Assembly (NCBI RefSeq): GCF_024400215.1
Contig: NZ_CP053748.1
Location: forward strand, 434,001-498,000
Source: Massilia sp. erpn
GTDB lineage: Bacteria > Pseudomonadota > Gammaproteobacteria > Burkholderiales > Burkholderiaceae_D
DNA length: 64,000 bases
Reading direction: 5' to 3'
Part shown: positions 19,962-31,385 of the stretch, piece after piece
Numbering within the stretch: the stretch's first letter is position 1
How the letters are laid out: every line of letters begins with the position of its first letter
Position numbers and translations under genes: made by a program
The notes under the pieces: generated by a model
Databases searched by the model: none
What the model was told of the DNA's origin: nothing
Seen by the model: the letters and a program-made list of their open reading frames with translations, nothing else

Positions 19962-21986
19962 TTATCCCTTGCGGCGGCGCGGCATGCCGTGGTCGATGGC
20001 GCCGCCGCGCGGCTGGCTGCGGCGCGGTTGGGCAGCGCCGGCAAAGCCGAAAGTCGTTTGCAGCGGGTCAGGCTGGCGTGGACCGCGTCCGGCGCCGGCA
20101 CCGCCCTTGCCCTGCTGGCCACGGCCACCCTGGCCACCGCCGAAACCACCCTGGCCCTGGCCTTGACCCTGACCTTGTGGACGGCTACTACGGCCCTGGC
20201 CACCCGCACCGGGACGGCCGGAGCCGCCAGCGCCAAAGTAATTGCCCTGACCGGCACCGCCACGTCCGCCGCGCTGCGGCTGCGGGAAGGGGTCGGCGTT
20301 CTTGTTGCTGAAGTCCATGCGGTTGCCGTTCGGCTCGCGCTCGCGCTCGCGGTCACGACCCTGGCCCTGGGCTTGGCCCTGGCCTTGCTTTACGCCGCCC
20401 TTGCCTTTGGCGCTGTCGCCGGCCGGCTGCTTCTTCTCGATGCCGCAGGCGGCCATCAGGTCGCGCACGGAGTTTTCTTCCATCTCTTCCCAGCGGCCGC
20501 GTTTCAGGCTGCTTGGCAAGGTCATGGCGCCGTAGCGGGTACGGATCAGGCGCGACACGGTCAGGCCGATGGCTTCGAACATGCGGCGCACCTCGCGGTT
20601 GCGGCCTTCGCCGATCACCACGCGATACCATTTGTTGATGCCTTCGCCGCCACCGTCGGCGATCTTGGAGAACTGCGCCAGGCCATCTTCCAGCTCGACG
20701 CCGGCCAGCAGTTTCTGGCGCATGCCCTCCTCCAGCTCGCCCAGCGTGCGCACCGCGTATTCACGGTCGATGTTGTAGCGCGGGTGCATCAGGCGGTTGG
20801 CCAGATCGCCCGAAGTGGTGAACAGCAGCAGGCCTTCGGTGTTGAAGTCGAGGCGGCCCACGGCCAGCCATTTGCCCACTTTCATATTCGGCAGACGGTC
20901 GAACACGGAAGGACGGCCATCCGGATCGTCGTGGCTGACGATCTCGCCGGCCGGCTTGTGGTAGACCAGCACGCGCGGCGGCTTCTTGCTGACCTTACGC
21001 TGAATCAGTTTGCCGTTGATGCGCACGGCATCGGCCGGCAGGATGCGCTGGCCGATATGGGCCGGCTCGCCGTTGACCGAAACGCGGCCGGCAACGATCA
21101 GCTCTTCCATATCGCGGCGCGAACCGAGACCGGCTTCCGCCAGCACCTTGTGCAGCTTGGGTGCGTCATCATCGGCGGTCAGGTCGCGGCGCACGGCTTT
21201 CGGCGCCTGCTTGCCCTTGGCCGGCTCGTCGCTGTCGAAAGCGTCCGAGGTCACATAGGAGAAGGCGGCGTCGGCATCCGACATGCGGACCTTGTTGCCG
21301 AAGGCGCCCGGCACACGCTGCTGGCCGCCTTGCTGGCCTTGCTGCTGGCCACCCTTGTTCTTGCCTTTGTGCTTGCCCTGCTTGCCGTTACGGCCTTCCT
21401 GGCGCGGCGCGCGCTCCTGCGGCGCGGCGGCATCGAGCGCTGCGGCCGCTGGCGCGGCAGCGACTTCGCCCGCCTCGCCGGCCGGACGGGACGCGTCGCG
21501 CTCAACCTTCTCGGCGTGGCGCAAGGCGCGCTGTTCGCGCATCTGGCGCGGGCCGCGCGGGGTGCGCGAGCCGCCTGCTTTGCGTTCAGCGTCCGCGCCC
21601 TGGGAGGCATCGGCGACGGCGGCTGGCGCCTCGGCAACGACGGCCTGGGCCACATCGGCCTTGGCCTTGCGCGCCGCCGGCTTGCGTTCTGCTACCGGTT
21701 TGGCGTTGCCGGCTTCGGCAGCTTCGCCGGCTTCGGCATTGGTCTTGGTGGCCGCCTTGGCGCGCGGCTTCTTGGCCGGCGCAGCAGGCTCGGCGCCCGC
21801 TTCGGCAGCGGGCGCGGCGTCAGCGGCAGCCTTGGTCTTGCGCTTCGGTTTGGCCGTCTCGGCCGGCGCCGCAGCGGCAGCGGCGGCCTTGTCGGCCTCG
21901 ATTTGCGCCTTGGTGCGGCGTTTTGGCTTGGCAACGGCGTCGGCCGCGGTAGCGGCAACGGTCTCAGGGGTATCAGTATTGTTCAT
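19962..21986 (-). CDS. rluB: 23S rRNA pseudouridine-2605 synthase RluB with long disordered tails
   Basis: Pseudouridine synthase of 674 residues. The conserved part is central: S4 domain ([31 protein letters not shown]) at about 270-310, then the RsuA-type catalytic domain with [20 protein letters not shown], where the Asp is the nucleophile, and [15 protein letters not shown]. About 265 N-terminal residues are Ala/Lys/Glu rich and about 130 C-terminal residues are Gly/Gln/Arg rich, so the protein is more than twice the E. coli length (291). The ATG at 21986 overlaps the end of scpB by 14 bases. The tails probably bind RNA. RluB rather than RsuA or RluE is inferred from the scpB neighbour and sequence style. 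Confidence 0.93.
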   Translation of the reverse strand: MNNTDTPETVAATAADAVAKPKRRTKAQIEADKAAAAAAAPAETAKPKRKTKAAADAAPAAEAGAEPAAPAKKPRAKAATKTNAEAGEAAEAGNAKPVAERKPAARKAKADVAQAVVAEAPAAVADASQGADAERKAGGSRTPRGPRQMREQRALRHAEKVERDASRPAGEAGEVAAAPAAAALDAAAPQERAPRQEGRNGKQGKHKGKNKGGQQQGQQGGQQRVPGAFGNKVRMSDADAAFSYVTSDAFDSDEPAKGKQAPKAVRRDLTADDDAPKLHKVLAEAGLGSRRDMEELIVAGRVSVNGEPAHIGQRILPADAVRINGKLIQRKVSKKPPRVLVYHKPAGEIVSHDDPDGRPSVFDRLPNMKVGKWLAVGRLDFNTEGLLLFTTSGDLANRLMHPRYNIDREYAVRTLGELEEGMRQKLLAGVELEDGLAQFSKIADGGGEGINKWYRVVIGEGRNREVRRMFEAIGLTVSRLIRTRYGAMTLPSSLKRGRWEEMEENSVRDLMAACGIEKKQPAGDSAKGKGGVKQGQGQAQGQGRDREREREPNGNRMDFSNKNADPFPQPQRGGRGGAGQGNYFGAGGSGRPGAGGQGRSSRPQGQGQGQGQGGFGGGQGGRGQQGKGGAGAGRGPRQPDPLQTTFGFAGAAQPRRSQPRGGAIDHGMPRRRKG

Positions 21987-22719
21987 TATTCGTATCTTGC
22001 TTGGGCTCAGCGTCAACCATGACGTCGGGCGCGGGGTCGTCGAAAGGCGCTGCGTCTTCTGGACCAGGCGCTGCTTCGTCTTCGTTGTCTGCCAGGGCGG
22101 CGCCAGGCGCTGCCTTGTCAAAATTCTCTTGCAGGGCCGCTTCGAGCACTTCCATCGAATTGGCTTCCTGCATATCGCCAACCTGCTGCAGGGGCGGCAG
22201 CTGGGATAGCGCGTTCAGGCCCAGGTCGTCCAGGAATTGCTTGGTCGTGCCAAGCAGGGCCGGACGGCCCGGCACATCGCGGTAGCCGACTGCATCGACC
22301 CAGCCGCGATCTTCCAGCATCTTGATCGTCTGCGAATTCACGGCCACGCCGCGGATTTCCTCGATATCGCCGCGCGTCACGGGCTGGCGATACGCGATGA
22401 TGGCCAGCGTTTCCAGCGTCGCCCGCGAATACTTCTGCGGCTTTTCCGGACTCAGGCGATCCAGATACTGCTTCATTTCCGGCCGGCTCTGGAAGCGCCA
22501 GCCGCTGGACAGACCCACCACTTCAATGCCGCGCCCCTGCCAGTCCTGGCGCAGCTCTTCCAGCAATTGCTTGATGGTGTCGGCACCAACGCCTATCCCA
22601 AAGGGACGGCCTTGCTCATCGACTTCCACGTACAGTTTTTTCAGACTGTGTATCGATAGGGGCTCACGCGCGCATAGCAGCGCAGTTTCGAGGACTTTTT
22701 TCGCCTCAGCTGTATCCAT
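21973..22719 (-). CDS. scpB: Chromosome segregation/condensation protein ScpB
   Basis: Kleisin-associated subunit of the SMC-ScpAB condensin, 248 residues. It has two winged helices, with [30 protein letters not shown] and the [24 protein letters not shown] segment diagnostic of ScpB. The last 60 residues are acidic and Ala/Pro rich. It overlaps rluB by 14 bases, a common pairing. No scpA is seen next to it in this window. Confidence 0.95.
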   Translation of the reverse strand: MDTAEAKKVLETALLCAREPLSIHSLKKLYVEVDEQGRPFGIGVGADTIKQLLEELRQDWQGRGIEVVGLSSGWRFQSRPEMKQYLDRLSPEKPQKYSRATLETLAIIAYRQPVTRGDIEEIRGVAVNSQTIKMLEDRGWVDAVGYRDVPGRPALLGTTKQFLDDLGLNALSQLPPLQQVGDMQEANSMEVLEAALQENFDKAAPGAALADNEDEAAPGPEDAAPFDDPAPDVMVDAEPKQDTNNEQY

Positions 22720-22899
22720 AGCTTTTCTTGTGTTTGGGACAGAGCCCGGGGCCGATGCGGCGGGGCTGGGGCATTACAGCTGGAGTGAGTGTCTCGTGGG
22801 GAACACCGCGCGGCCATGTGAAACGATGGGTGCCGTTTCTTCCAACTACGCCAATTGTACCTGATAAAACTGCGAATAGCGCAAAAAGCCGAATTTCGG

Positions 22900-23784
22900 T
22901 CAGGCGACCTGCAGACGTTCGCACAGGAAATCGACAAACACGCGCAGCTTGGGCGACATGTGCCGGCTCGACGGCCACAACAGCCAGAACTGGCCGCCAT
23001 CGTCCACATATTCGCCCAGCACGGCCTGTAACTGGCCCTCGCGCAGATAGTCGTTGACGAGAAAATCGGGCAGATAGGCCAAGCCCAGGCCGCGCAAGGC
23101 GGCGCCGATCAGGGCCTCGATATTGTTGCAGACCAGGGTCTGCGGCAGATCCGGCAGCACCGCGGACGTGCCCATCTGCCACTCGCGCAGCTTGCCATTG
23201 CCGTGGAAGCGGTAGTGCAGGCAGGCGTGCTCCAGCAGATCGGCCGGCGCGCGCGGCTGGCCATGGCGCGCGAAATAGGCAGGCGCGGCCACGATCAGAT
23301 GGCGGTAACCGCTCAGGCGGCGCGCCGTCAAGCCCGAATCGAGCAGCGCGCCACTGCGCACCACCACGTCAAAACCATCGGCCACGACATCGACGCGGCG
23401 GTCGTTGAAGTCCAGTTCCAGCTCAATTTCCGGATAGCGCTGCATGAAATCGGCCAGCAGCGGCAGCAGCACGCGGTAATACACGGCCGGCGTGCTCACG
23501 CGCAGCTTGCCGCGCGGTGCATCCATCAGGTGCAGCATCTCCGCTTCGGCCTCGCCCAGGTCGGCCATGATGCGCTGGCAGCGCTCGTAAAACAGGGCGC
23601 CGGCGTCGGTCAGGCCGATGCGGCGCGTGCTGCGCTGCAGGAGGCGCACGCCGAGCCGCGCTTCGAGCCGCATCACGCTCTTGCCCACGGCCGAGGCGGA
23701 AATGCCGAGCTGGCGGCCGGCGACCACATAGCTCAGGGTTTCTGCGGCGCGCACGAAGGCGGCAATACTGTTCAGACTATCCAT
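22900..23784 (-). CDS. LysR-family transcriptional regulator
   Basis: Regulator of 294 residues with an N-terminal helix-turn-helix (SIAAFVRAAETLSYVVAGRQLGISASAVGKSVMRLEARLGVRLLQRSTRRIGLT) and a LysR substrate-binding domain (LRVSTPAVYYRVLLPLLADFMQRYPEIELELDFNDRRVDVVADGFDVVVRSG), close to the AaeR/DsdC-like subgroup common in Proteobacteria. It is divergent from the MFS gene at 23854; the 69-base intergenic region is AT-rich and likely carries its operator, so it probably controls that transporter. Confidence 0.92.
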   Translation of the reverse strand: MDSLNSIAAFVRAAETLSYVVAGRQLGISASAVGKSVMRLEARLGVRLLQRSTRRIGLTDAGALFYERCQRIMADLGEAEAEMLHLMDAPRGKLRVSTPAVYYRVLLPLLADFMQRYPEIELELDFNDRRVDVVADGFDVVVRSGALLDSGLTARRLSGYRHLIVAAPAYFARHGQPRAPADLLEHACLHYRFHGNGKLREWQMGTSAVLPDLPQTLVCNNIEALIGAALRGLGLAYLPDFLVNDYLREGQLQAVLGEYVDDGGQFWLLWPSSRHMSPKLRVFVDFLCERLQVA

Positions 23785-23853
23785 GATTAGGGAATTTTTG
23801 TCCGCTAAAATCGGATTTTCACCTTATTTTTCTTCGATTGCGGCAATCCTATC

Positions 23854-25401
23854 ATGTCAATCCGCTTTTCTCTCGGATGGACCATGAACCGAACCTTTAA
23901 CAAACTGCTGGTGCTGGGCGCTGTCTGCCTGTCCGCGCTGGCGATTCCGCTCTGTTTTACCGGCCCGGCCGTGGCCATGGGCGCCATCGGCCGCCAGCTC
24001 GGCGGCGGGCCGCTGGCCATGAACTGGATCAGCAATGCCTTCATGCTCACTTTCGGCAGCAGCCTGATGCTGGCCGGCACCCTGGCCGACCGCTTCGGCC
24101 GCAAGCGCATCTTCCTGCTCGGCACCGGCGGCTTCGCCCTGTTTTCGCTGGCACTGGCCCACGCACCCGGCATCGTCGCCTTTAATTGCCTGCGCGGCGG
24201 CCAGGGCTTTGCCGGCGCGCTCGCGCTGGCGTCCAGCATGGCCGCGCTGGCCCAGGAATTCGACGGTCCCGGCCGGGCGCGCGCCTTCAGCCTGGTTGGC
24301 ACGACCTTTGGCGTCGGTCTCGCGTTCGGCCCGCTGCTGTGCGGCTATCTGGTCGAACACCATGGCTGGTCCACGCTGTTCTATGCCGCCGGCCTGGCCG
24401 GCCTGGGCGCGGTGCTGCTGGGCGCGGCCCGCATGCATGAATCACGCGATCCCCAGGCGCGGCACCTGGACTGGCCGGGGCTGCTCAGCTTTACCGGCGC
24501 GCTCAGCCTGCTGACCTGCGGCATCCTGCTGGCGCCGCAATATGGCTGGGCCAGCCTGCCCACGCTCGGCGCGCTGCTGGCGGCGGCGGCGCTGCTGGCC
24601 TCCTTCATCCAGATCGAAAGCCGGGTGGCGCGGCCCATGCTGGACCTGAGCCTGTTTCGCTATCCGGCGTTTACCGGCGTGCAGTTCCTGGCCGCCGCGC
24701 CCGCCTATTCCTTTGTCGTGCTGCTAGTGCTGCTGCCGGAACGGCTGATCGGCATCGAGGGCCTGCGCGAGCTGGAAGCGGGCTGGGCCATGCTGAGCCT
24801 GTCCGCTCCGCTGCTGGTGCTGCCGTTTATCGCCGCCTCGGTTTCGCACCGCATCGCGCCGGCGCGGCTGGCCGCGGGCGGCTTGCTGGCGACGGCCGCC
24901 GGCCTGCTCTGGCTGAGCGGCTGCGCCCCGGGCCAGCCCGGCGCCATGCGCTGGCCCATGCTGCTGATCGGCGCGGGCATCAGCCTGCCCTGGGGCTTGA
25001 TGGATGGCATGGCGGTGAGCGTGGTGCCGAAGGAAAGAGCGGGCATGGCGGCCGGCATTTTCAGCACCACCCGGGTGGCGGGCGAAGGCGTGGCACTGGC
25101 CATCGTGGCTGCCCTGCTGGCGACGCTGACCCAGCACAGCCTGAGTACCCAGGGCGGACTGGCGCCGGAACAGGCCATGCAGGCCGCCCAGCATCTGGCG
25201 GTCGGCAAGCTCGATTCGGCGCTGCAGTTGCTGGGGGCGGGACGCGAACAGGCGCAGCCGCTGGTGCAAGCCTATGGCGCGGCGTTCCGCAGCCTGCTGC
25301 ACATCCTGGCGGCGATCACCGTCGCCACGGCGGGCGTGATCTGGTACTTCATGGGACGCGGCGCGGCAGCCTCCGCCGCCGTGGCGGACCCGGCCGCCTA
25401 A
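23854..25401 (+). CDS. MFS transporter (DHA2-like, 14 segments)
   Basis: Inner-membrane major facilitator protein of 515 residues. Landmarks are AGTLADRFGRKRIFLLG (motif A, about 69-85), a long run of alternating hydrophobic segments and VVPKERAGMAAGIFSTTRVAGEGVALA near residue 390. The first ATG (23854) gives MSIRFSLGWT before the likely true start MNRTFNK at 23884, which has GGATGG 4-9 bases upstream, so the protein may be 505 residues. Divergent from a LysR gene that likely regulates it. Substrate unknown; drug or metabolite export is typical. Confidence 0.88.
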   Translation: MSIRFSLGWTMNRTFNKLLVLGAVCLSALAIPLCFTGPAVAMGAIGRQLGGGPLAMNWISNAFMLTFGSSLMLAGTLADRFGRKRIFLLGTGGFALFSLALAHAPGIVAFNCLRGGQGFAGALALASSMAALAQEFDGPGRARAFSLVGTTFGVGLAFGPLLCGYLVEHHGWSTLFYAAGLAGLGAVLLGAARMHESRDPQARHLDWPGLLSFTGALSLLTCGILLAPQYGWASLPTLGALLAAAALLASFIQIESRVARPMLDLSLFRYPAFTGVQFLAAAPAYSFVVLLVLLPERLIGIEGLRELEAGWAMLSLSAPLLVLPFIAASVSHRIAPARLAAGGLLATAAGLLWLSGCAPGQPGAMRWPMLLIGAGISLPWGLMDGMAVSVVPKERAGMAAGIFSTTRVAGEGVALAIVAALLATLTQHSLSTQGGLAPEQAMQAAQHLAVGKLDSALQLLGAGREQAQPLVQAYGAAFRSLLHILAAITVATAGVIWYFMGRGAAASAAVADPAA

Positions 25402-25411
25402 AGCGGCTTGC

Positions 25412-26428
25412 TCAGGCGGCGGCCAGGCGCTCGGCCAGAATCGCCGACACGCCGAGAAAGGCCGGGTACTCGGCCGTGATGACGAAGGTCGGCACCGCTG
25501 CCAGATAAGCGCGGAAGCGGCCCTTGGCCTCGAAGCGGGCGCGGAAGCCGGAACGGGCGAAGCGCTCGCCCAGGCGCGGCACGATGCCGCCGCCGATATA
25601 AATCCCACCCTGGGCGCCCAGCGTCACGCCCAGATTACCGGCGATCGTGCCCAGCATGGTGCAGAACGCCTCGATCACCGCATCGCACAGCGCGCATTCG
25701 CCGGCCAGCGCGCGACGCGCGATCTCCGGCGCCGGCAGCGCCTCGGCCGCCGCGCCGCGCTGCTCGGCCAGCGCGCGGTAAATCAGCTCGATGCCGACGC
25801 CGGACAGCAGGCGCTCGGCCGACACATGTTCGAATTCGCGCCAGGCGAAACGCAGGATGGCGATTTCCGTCTCATCCATGGGCGGAAAGCTGACATGGCC
25901 GCCTTCGCTGAGCAAGGCCGTCCAACCCGCTGCCGAAGGGATCAGGCCCGACACACCCAGTCCGGTGCCCGCGCCGATCAAGCCCAGCGGCGCCCCGGCC
26001 AGCGCCGCGCCGCCGCCCACCTGCACCTTTTGCGTATCCGACAGCAGTGGCAGCGAACGCGCCAGCGCCGTGAAATCGTTCACCACCGCCAGCACCTCGA
26101 AGCCGCACTCCCGGCGCAGCGCCTCGATCGAAAACTCCCAATGATGGTTGGTCATGCGCACCAGATCGCCCGTGACCGGATTGGCAATCGCAATCGCGCC
26201 ATGGCGGATGCCCTGCCCTGCCGCTGCGGCCGCCACATCCGGCAACGCCAGATAGGCTTGCAAAGCCGCTGCCAGCGTCGGATACGCCGCGCAGGCCAGC
26301 ACATGCACCAGCGCTATCGTCCCGGGCGCCGTCTCCAGCGCAAAACGGGCATTGGTGCCGCCCACGTCCGCCAGCAAACGCGGGCCGGCAAAGGTCGAGG
26401 ACGAAGCAGAAGAAAGCTGAGCAGTCAT
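25412..26428 (-). CDS. glk: Glucokinase
   Basis: ATP-dependent glucokinase of 338 residues, phosphorylating glucose to glucose 6-phosphate for the Entner-Doudoroff pathway. The ATP-binding [13 protein letters not shown] motif is near residues 19-31, [21 protein letters not shown] and [13 protein letters not shown] form the sugar-binding region, and [16 protein letters not shown] the second phosphate motif, all typical of bacterial Glk (PF02685). An in-frame TTG three codons upstream is possible, but I prefer ATG at 26428. Two dyads resembling HexR sites lie upstream. It converges with the MFS gene, 10 bases apart. Confidence 0.95.
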   Translation of the reverse strand: MTAQLSSASSSTFAGPRLLADVGGTNARFALETAPGTIALVHVLACAAYPTLAAALQAYLALPDVAAAAAGQGIRHGAIAIANPVTGDLVRMTNHHWEFSIEALRRECGFEVLAVVNDFTALARSLPLLSDTQKVQVGGGAALAGAPLGLIGAGTGLGVSGLIPSAAGWTALLSEGGHVSFPPMDETEIAILRFAWREFEHVSAERLLSGVGIELIYRALAEQRGAAAEALPAPEIARRALAGECALCDAVIEAFCTMLGTIAGNLGVTLGAQGGIYIGGGIVPRLGERFARSGFRARFEAKGRFRAYLAAVPTFVITAEYPAFLGVSAILAERLAAA

Positions 26429-26494
26429 GGCGGACAAAAAGGAGATTGACCCCCCATCCTAAAGGATTTCTTATCGCCCACGCAAGGAATTAAA

Positions 26495-26509
26495 TGTAGT
26501 TTGAGTACA
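26495..26509 (-). promoter_or_regulatory. HexR-like operator 1 upstream of glk
   Basis: TGTAGT-TTG-AGTACA resembles the HexR consensus TGTARTWWWAYTACA with two mismatches, 67 bases before the glk start. HexR is known to control central sugar genes including glk in gamma- and betaproteobacteria. Assignment is inference. Confidence 0.4.
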
Positions 26510-26559
26510 CAACAACAAATAATAGCAAGAAATGTCGCAAAAATAAGCAAATTCAATTA

Positions 26560-26572
26560 GTAGTATGACTAC
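26560..26572 (-). promoter_or_regulatory. HexR-like operator 2 upstream of glk
   Basis: GTAGT-ATG-ACTAC is a perfect 5-base dyad with a 3-base centre, fitting the inner 13 positions of the HexR consensus apart from the middle. It lies 51 bases upstream of the first site, in AT-rich sequence without a gene. Confidence 0.4.
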
Positions 26573-26593
26573 CGATCCTTTGCGCAAAATCAA

Positions 26594-26693
26594 AAAATGT
26601 CCACCCTGGTGTCAGGCACCACGGTCGGACATTCCTTGAGCTAAATCAAACAATGTCCGACTCTAGTGCCTGACACCAGGGTGGACATTGTTT
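26594..26693. repeat. 100-base inverted repeat (mobile-type or terminator-like element)
   Basis: The left arm 26594-26636 and right arm 26650-26693 are reverse complements over about 41 bases with few mismatches. Both contain TGTCCACCCTGGTGTCAGGCAC and end in GTCGGACATT. The 13-base centre is AT-rich. The motif ATCAAANAATGTCC recurs at the edge and in the middle. It lies between the DedA stop and the glk upstream region, and could fold into a very stable hairpin in RNA of either strand. Confidence 0.85.
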
Positions 26694-26716
26694 GCGCTAG
26701 ATCAAACGAGGGGGGC

Positions 26717-27664
26717 TTAGTGGCCGGGGGCGGGGGTGAGGCTGGGTTCGGCGGGGCGGAAGGCGGTGTTCCAGGCGTCGAGGCCACCATGCAGGGGACG
26801 GGCACGCTTATAGCCGTGGGTGTGCAACTGCTTGGCGACGTGGGCGGCGGTGACGTCGTTGGGGCAGCTGCAGTAGACGATGATGATGCGGTCTTTGGGC
26901 AGGGCGGCCAGGGCGGCAACCGGGTCGCCATTGGCCAGCAGGGCACCGGGGACGGCCGGCTCCAGCGATTGGGCGGTCAGGCTGCGGGCGTCGACCAGCA
27001 CGTGCTCCTGGCCGGTACTCAGCAGTTCCTTGAGTTCTTCAATGGTGATGCGCTCGGTTTGCGTGGCTTTTTCGAAGCGCTTGCGTTCGATGTATTTGAA
27101 CAGCACGAACAGGGCCAGCAAGGTGCCGAGCACCATCAGGGCGGTGCTGCCCATGGTGGCGAGGATGTCGAGCACCTGGTCGACGCTGGAATGGAAGTAG
27201 ACGCCAATGCCGATGCCGACCGAACTCCAGACCAGACCGCCCAGCAGGGCAAAGATGAGGAAGGTCGGCACGCCCGTCCCCATCGCACCGGCCATCGGCG
27301 GGGCGATAGTGTTGAAGCCGGGGATGAATTTGGCGACCACCATGGCTTTCGGTCCCCAGCGCTTGAAATTGTCTTCGGTCTGGCTGACGCAGTAGTCGGG
27401 CGAGAGCGAGATGCGGCACAGCAGCTTGAGGATGCGCTTGCCATAGCGGCGGCCGGCGCGGAACCAGAACAGGTCGGACAGCAGGCAGGCCAGCATGGAT
27501 ACCGCCAGCACCACCGGCAGCGGCGTGCCGCCTTCCATGGCCAGTGCGCCGGAGACGATCAGTATCGGGAAAGCAGGAATCGGCAAGCCCATTTGTTCGA
27601 TCAGGACCACGCCAAACACGATCAGGATGCCGTACTGGTGAAGCAGAGAAATTAAGTTCGCCAT
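26717..27664 (-). CDS. DedA-family membrane protein fused to a rhodanese domain
   Basis: Protein of 315 residues. Residues 1-195 form a DedA/VTT membrane domain: LIEQMGLPIPAFPILIVSG, FWFRAGRRYGKRIL and the re-entrant motif AKFIPGFNTIAPPMAG, a variant of the family FxRxxPGxR signature. About 205-305 is a rhodanese-like domain with LVDARS and the active-site loop YCSCPND (Cys265), followed by LHGGLDAW. DedA proteins act in undecaprenyl-phosphate or lipid flipping and membrane homeostasis; the rhodanese may handle sulfur or persulfide signals at the cytoplasmic face. It is followed by the inverted repeat at 26594-26693 and shares strand with the ABC transporter genes 24 bases upstream. Confidence 0.9.
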   Translation of the reverse strand: MANLISLLHQYGILIVFGVVLIEQMGLPIPAFPILIVSGALAMEGGTPLPVVLAVSMLACLLSDLFWFRAGRRYGKRILKLLCRISLSPDYCVSQTEDNFKRWGPKAMVVAKFIPGFNTIAPPMAGAMGTGVPTFLIFALLGGLVWSSVGIGIGVYFHSSVDQVLDILATMGSTALMVLGTLLALFVLFKYIERKRFEKATQTERITIEELKELLSTGQEHVLVDARSLTAQSLEPAVPGALLANGDPVAALAALPKDRIIIVYCSCPNDVTAAHVAKQLHTHGYKRARPLHGGLDAWNTAFRPAEPSLTPAPGH

Positions 27665-27688
27665 AATTCTTGTATCTTAACGCAAAAC

Positions 27689-29400
<1,712 letters not shown>

Positions 29401-29404
<4 letters not shown>

Positions 29405-30438
29405 TTGATTTTCGGGTCGAGCGCGTCGCGCAGGCCATCGGCGAACAGGGAGAAGGCGGTGACGAGCAGCGCCATGGCGCTGGCGGCGGCCGTCATCTGC
29501 CACCATTTCCCCAGGATCAGCTCATTTTGCGCTTCGTTCAGCATCGATCCCCACGACACCACGCCGACCGGCACGCCAAAACCGAGGAAGCTCAGGATGA
29601 CCTCGGCCTTGATGAAGCCCACCACCAGGATCGAGAGCTGGACCAGGGCCACATGGCTGACGTTGGGGAAGATATGCACGAACATCTTGCGCCAGGCCGA
29701 GGCGCCGATGGCGTCGGCCGCCAGCACGTATTCGCGCGCCTTGTGCTTCAGGTATTCGGCGCGCATCAGGCGGTAGGGCCCGGTCCAGCCGGTCAGGCCG
29801 AGGATCAGCACGATGGTCAGCACGCCCTTCTGCTGCAGCACGGCGGCCACGGCCAAAATCATGAGGATGGCGGGAATGGCGGTGAACACGCTGTAAAACC
29901 AGTTGAAGGCATCGTCCACCAGGCCGCCGTAATAGCCGGACAGCGCACCGAACAGCGTGCCCAGGCCAACCGCCAGCAGCGCGGCCGCCAAACCAACGAT
30001 GACGGAGGTTTCGCCGCCTTTGATGGTTTTCAGCAGAATATCGTGGCCCCACTTATCGGCGCCGAACGGCAGGCTGAGGCGCCGCTCCAGGGCTTGCTGT
30101 TCGCTGTTGCCGAGCCCGGCGCGCAGGACGGCGATATCGGCCGCCAGCGGATCGAATTCGTTCTGGCTAAGAGCCGGGGCCGGGGCAACGGCCACCGCGC
30201 TGCCGGGCACGGCAGCGCTGGGCGCCGGGACTGACGGCGCCGGCGCGGCAAAGCTGGGTGGTGCGTAATTGACACCCACCTCGCGCTCCCAGTCGGCCGC
30301 CACCAGGCCGCCGGCCGACAGCGCCAGCAGCGCGAGAAAGGCGGCCACCACGGCCAGCGCCGCCATGGCGATGCGGTCGGCGCGCAGGCGGCGCCAGGCC
30401 AGCGTCCACAGGCCGGACGAGGCGGGGAAATTCTGCAT
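29401..30438 (-). CDS. yejE: Peptide ABC transporter permease (YejE-like)
   Basis: Inner-membrane permease of 345 residues (BPD_transp_1 / DppC family). A first membrane segment near residues 20-42 is followed by an Ala/Pro-rich periplasmic stretch (about 55-90), then [35 protein letters not shown] and the EAA loop [26 protein letters not shown] prefer the second of two adjacent ATGs because AAGGA lies 5 bases before it. It lies 8 bases after yejB and overlaps yejF. Confidence 0.9.
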
Positions 30439-30446
30439 GGCCATCC

Positions 30447-31385
30447 TTATGTCAATTGCACGCGCGGATCGACCGCCTGGTACAGCAGGTCGGCCAGCAG
30501 GTTGAACAGCATGGTCGCGGCCGCCACGTAGACGGTGATGGCCTTGATCACCGGGAAGTCGCTGCGCTCGACCGCCAGGATCACTTCGCGCCCGATGCCG
30601 GGAATGCCGAAGAAGCGCTCCAGCAGGAAGGCGCCGATCAGCAGGGCCGGCAGGCTGGCCATCACATGGGTGATGACGGGAATGGCGGCATTGCGCAGCA
30701 CATGCACCCACATCACGCGCATCTCGCTCAAGCCCTTGGCGCGCGCCGTGCGCACATAATCCTGGCCCACTTCATCGAGCATGAAGCTGCGGTACAGGCG
30801 CAGGGTCGGCGCCAGCGACACGGCCAGGCCGATCAGGATGGGCAGGACCGCATAGCGCAGCAGGTTCTCGCCCAGGCTGTCGCCCCAGCCCTGCACCGGG
30901 AATAAGCCCAGCTTATAAGCCAGTCCATATTGCAAGCCGATGATGTACACCAGAATCGAGACCGACATGCCGACCGTGCACACCACCATCACGGCGCGGT
31001 CGCTCAGCGAGCCGCGCACGAAGGCCAGGGCCAGCGCCAGCGCAATGCCGAGCACGGTCTCCAGCACGGTCAGCGGCAGGAGCACGGTCAGCGAAGGGCC
31101 GAGCCGGCTGCCCAGGATGTGGGACACGCTCTCGCCCGTGGCCCAGCTCTGGCCGAAATCGAAAGTCAGCACCTGCTTCAGGAAGATGCCAAGCTGAACA
31201 TAATACGGCTGGTCCACGCCCAGCTGGCGGCGGATATTGGCAATGCTGTCGGCGCTGGACATCTTGCCGGCCAGGATATAGGCCGGGTCGCCGCCCACCC
31301 AGTTAAACAGCAGGAATACCAGCAGCACCACGCCCAGCATGGTGGGCAGCATCTGCCACAGGCGGCGCAGGAGATAGGCGCTCAA
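30447..31385 (-). CDS. yejB: Peptide ABC transporter permease (YejB-like)
   Basis: Inner-membrane permease of about 312 residues (DppB family). LLRRLWQMLPTMLGVVLLVFLLFN is the first membrane segment; the EAA loop is DYVRTARAKGLSEMRVMWVHVLRNA and LLERFFGIPGIGREV is a family hallmark. The frame is open another 53 codons upstream but that stretch does not resemble the family, so a TTG start at 31385 is inferred; no strong Shine-Dalgarno decides it. No yejA substrate-binding gene precedes it: upstream is a divergent receptor gene. Confidence 0.82.
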   Translation of the reverse strand: MSAYLLRRLWQMLPTMLGVVLLVFLLFNWVGGDPAYILAGKMSSADSIANIRRQLGVDQPYYVQLGIFLKQVLTFDFGQSWATGESVSHILGSRLGPSLTVLLPLTVLETVLGIALALALAFVRGSLSDRAVMVVCTVGMSVSILVYIIGLQYGLAYKLGLFPVQGWGDSLGENLLRYAVLPILIGLAVSLAPTLRLYRSFMLDEVGQDYVRTARAKGLSEMRVMWVHVLRNAAIPVITHVMASLPALLIGAFLLERFFGIPGIGREVILAVERSDFPVIKAITVYVAAATMLFNLLADLLYQAVDPRVQLT

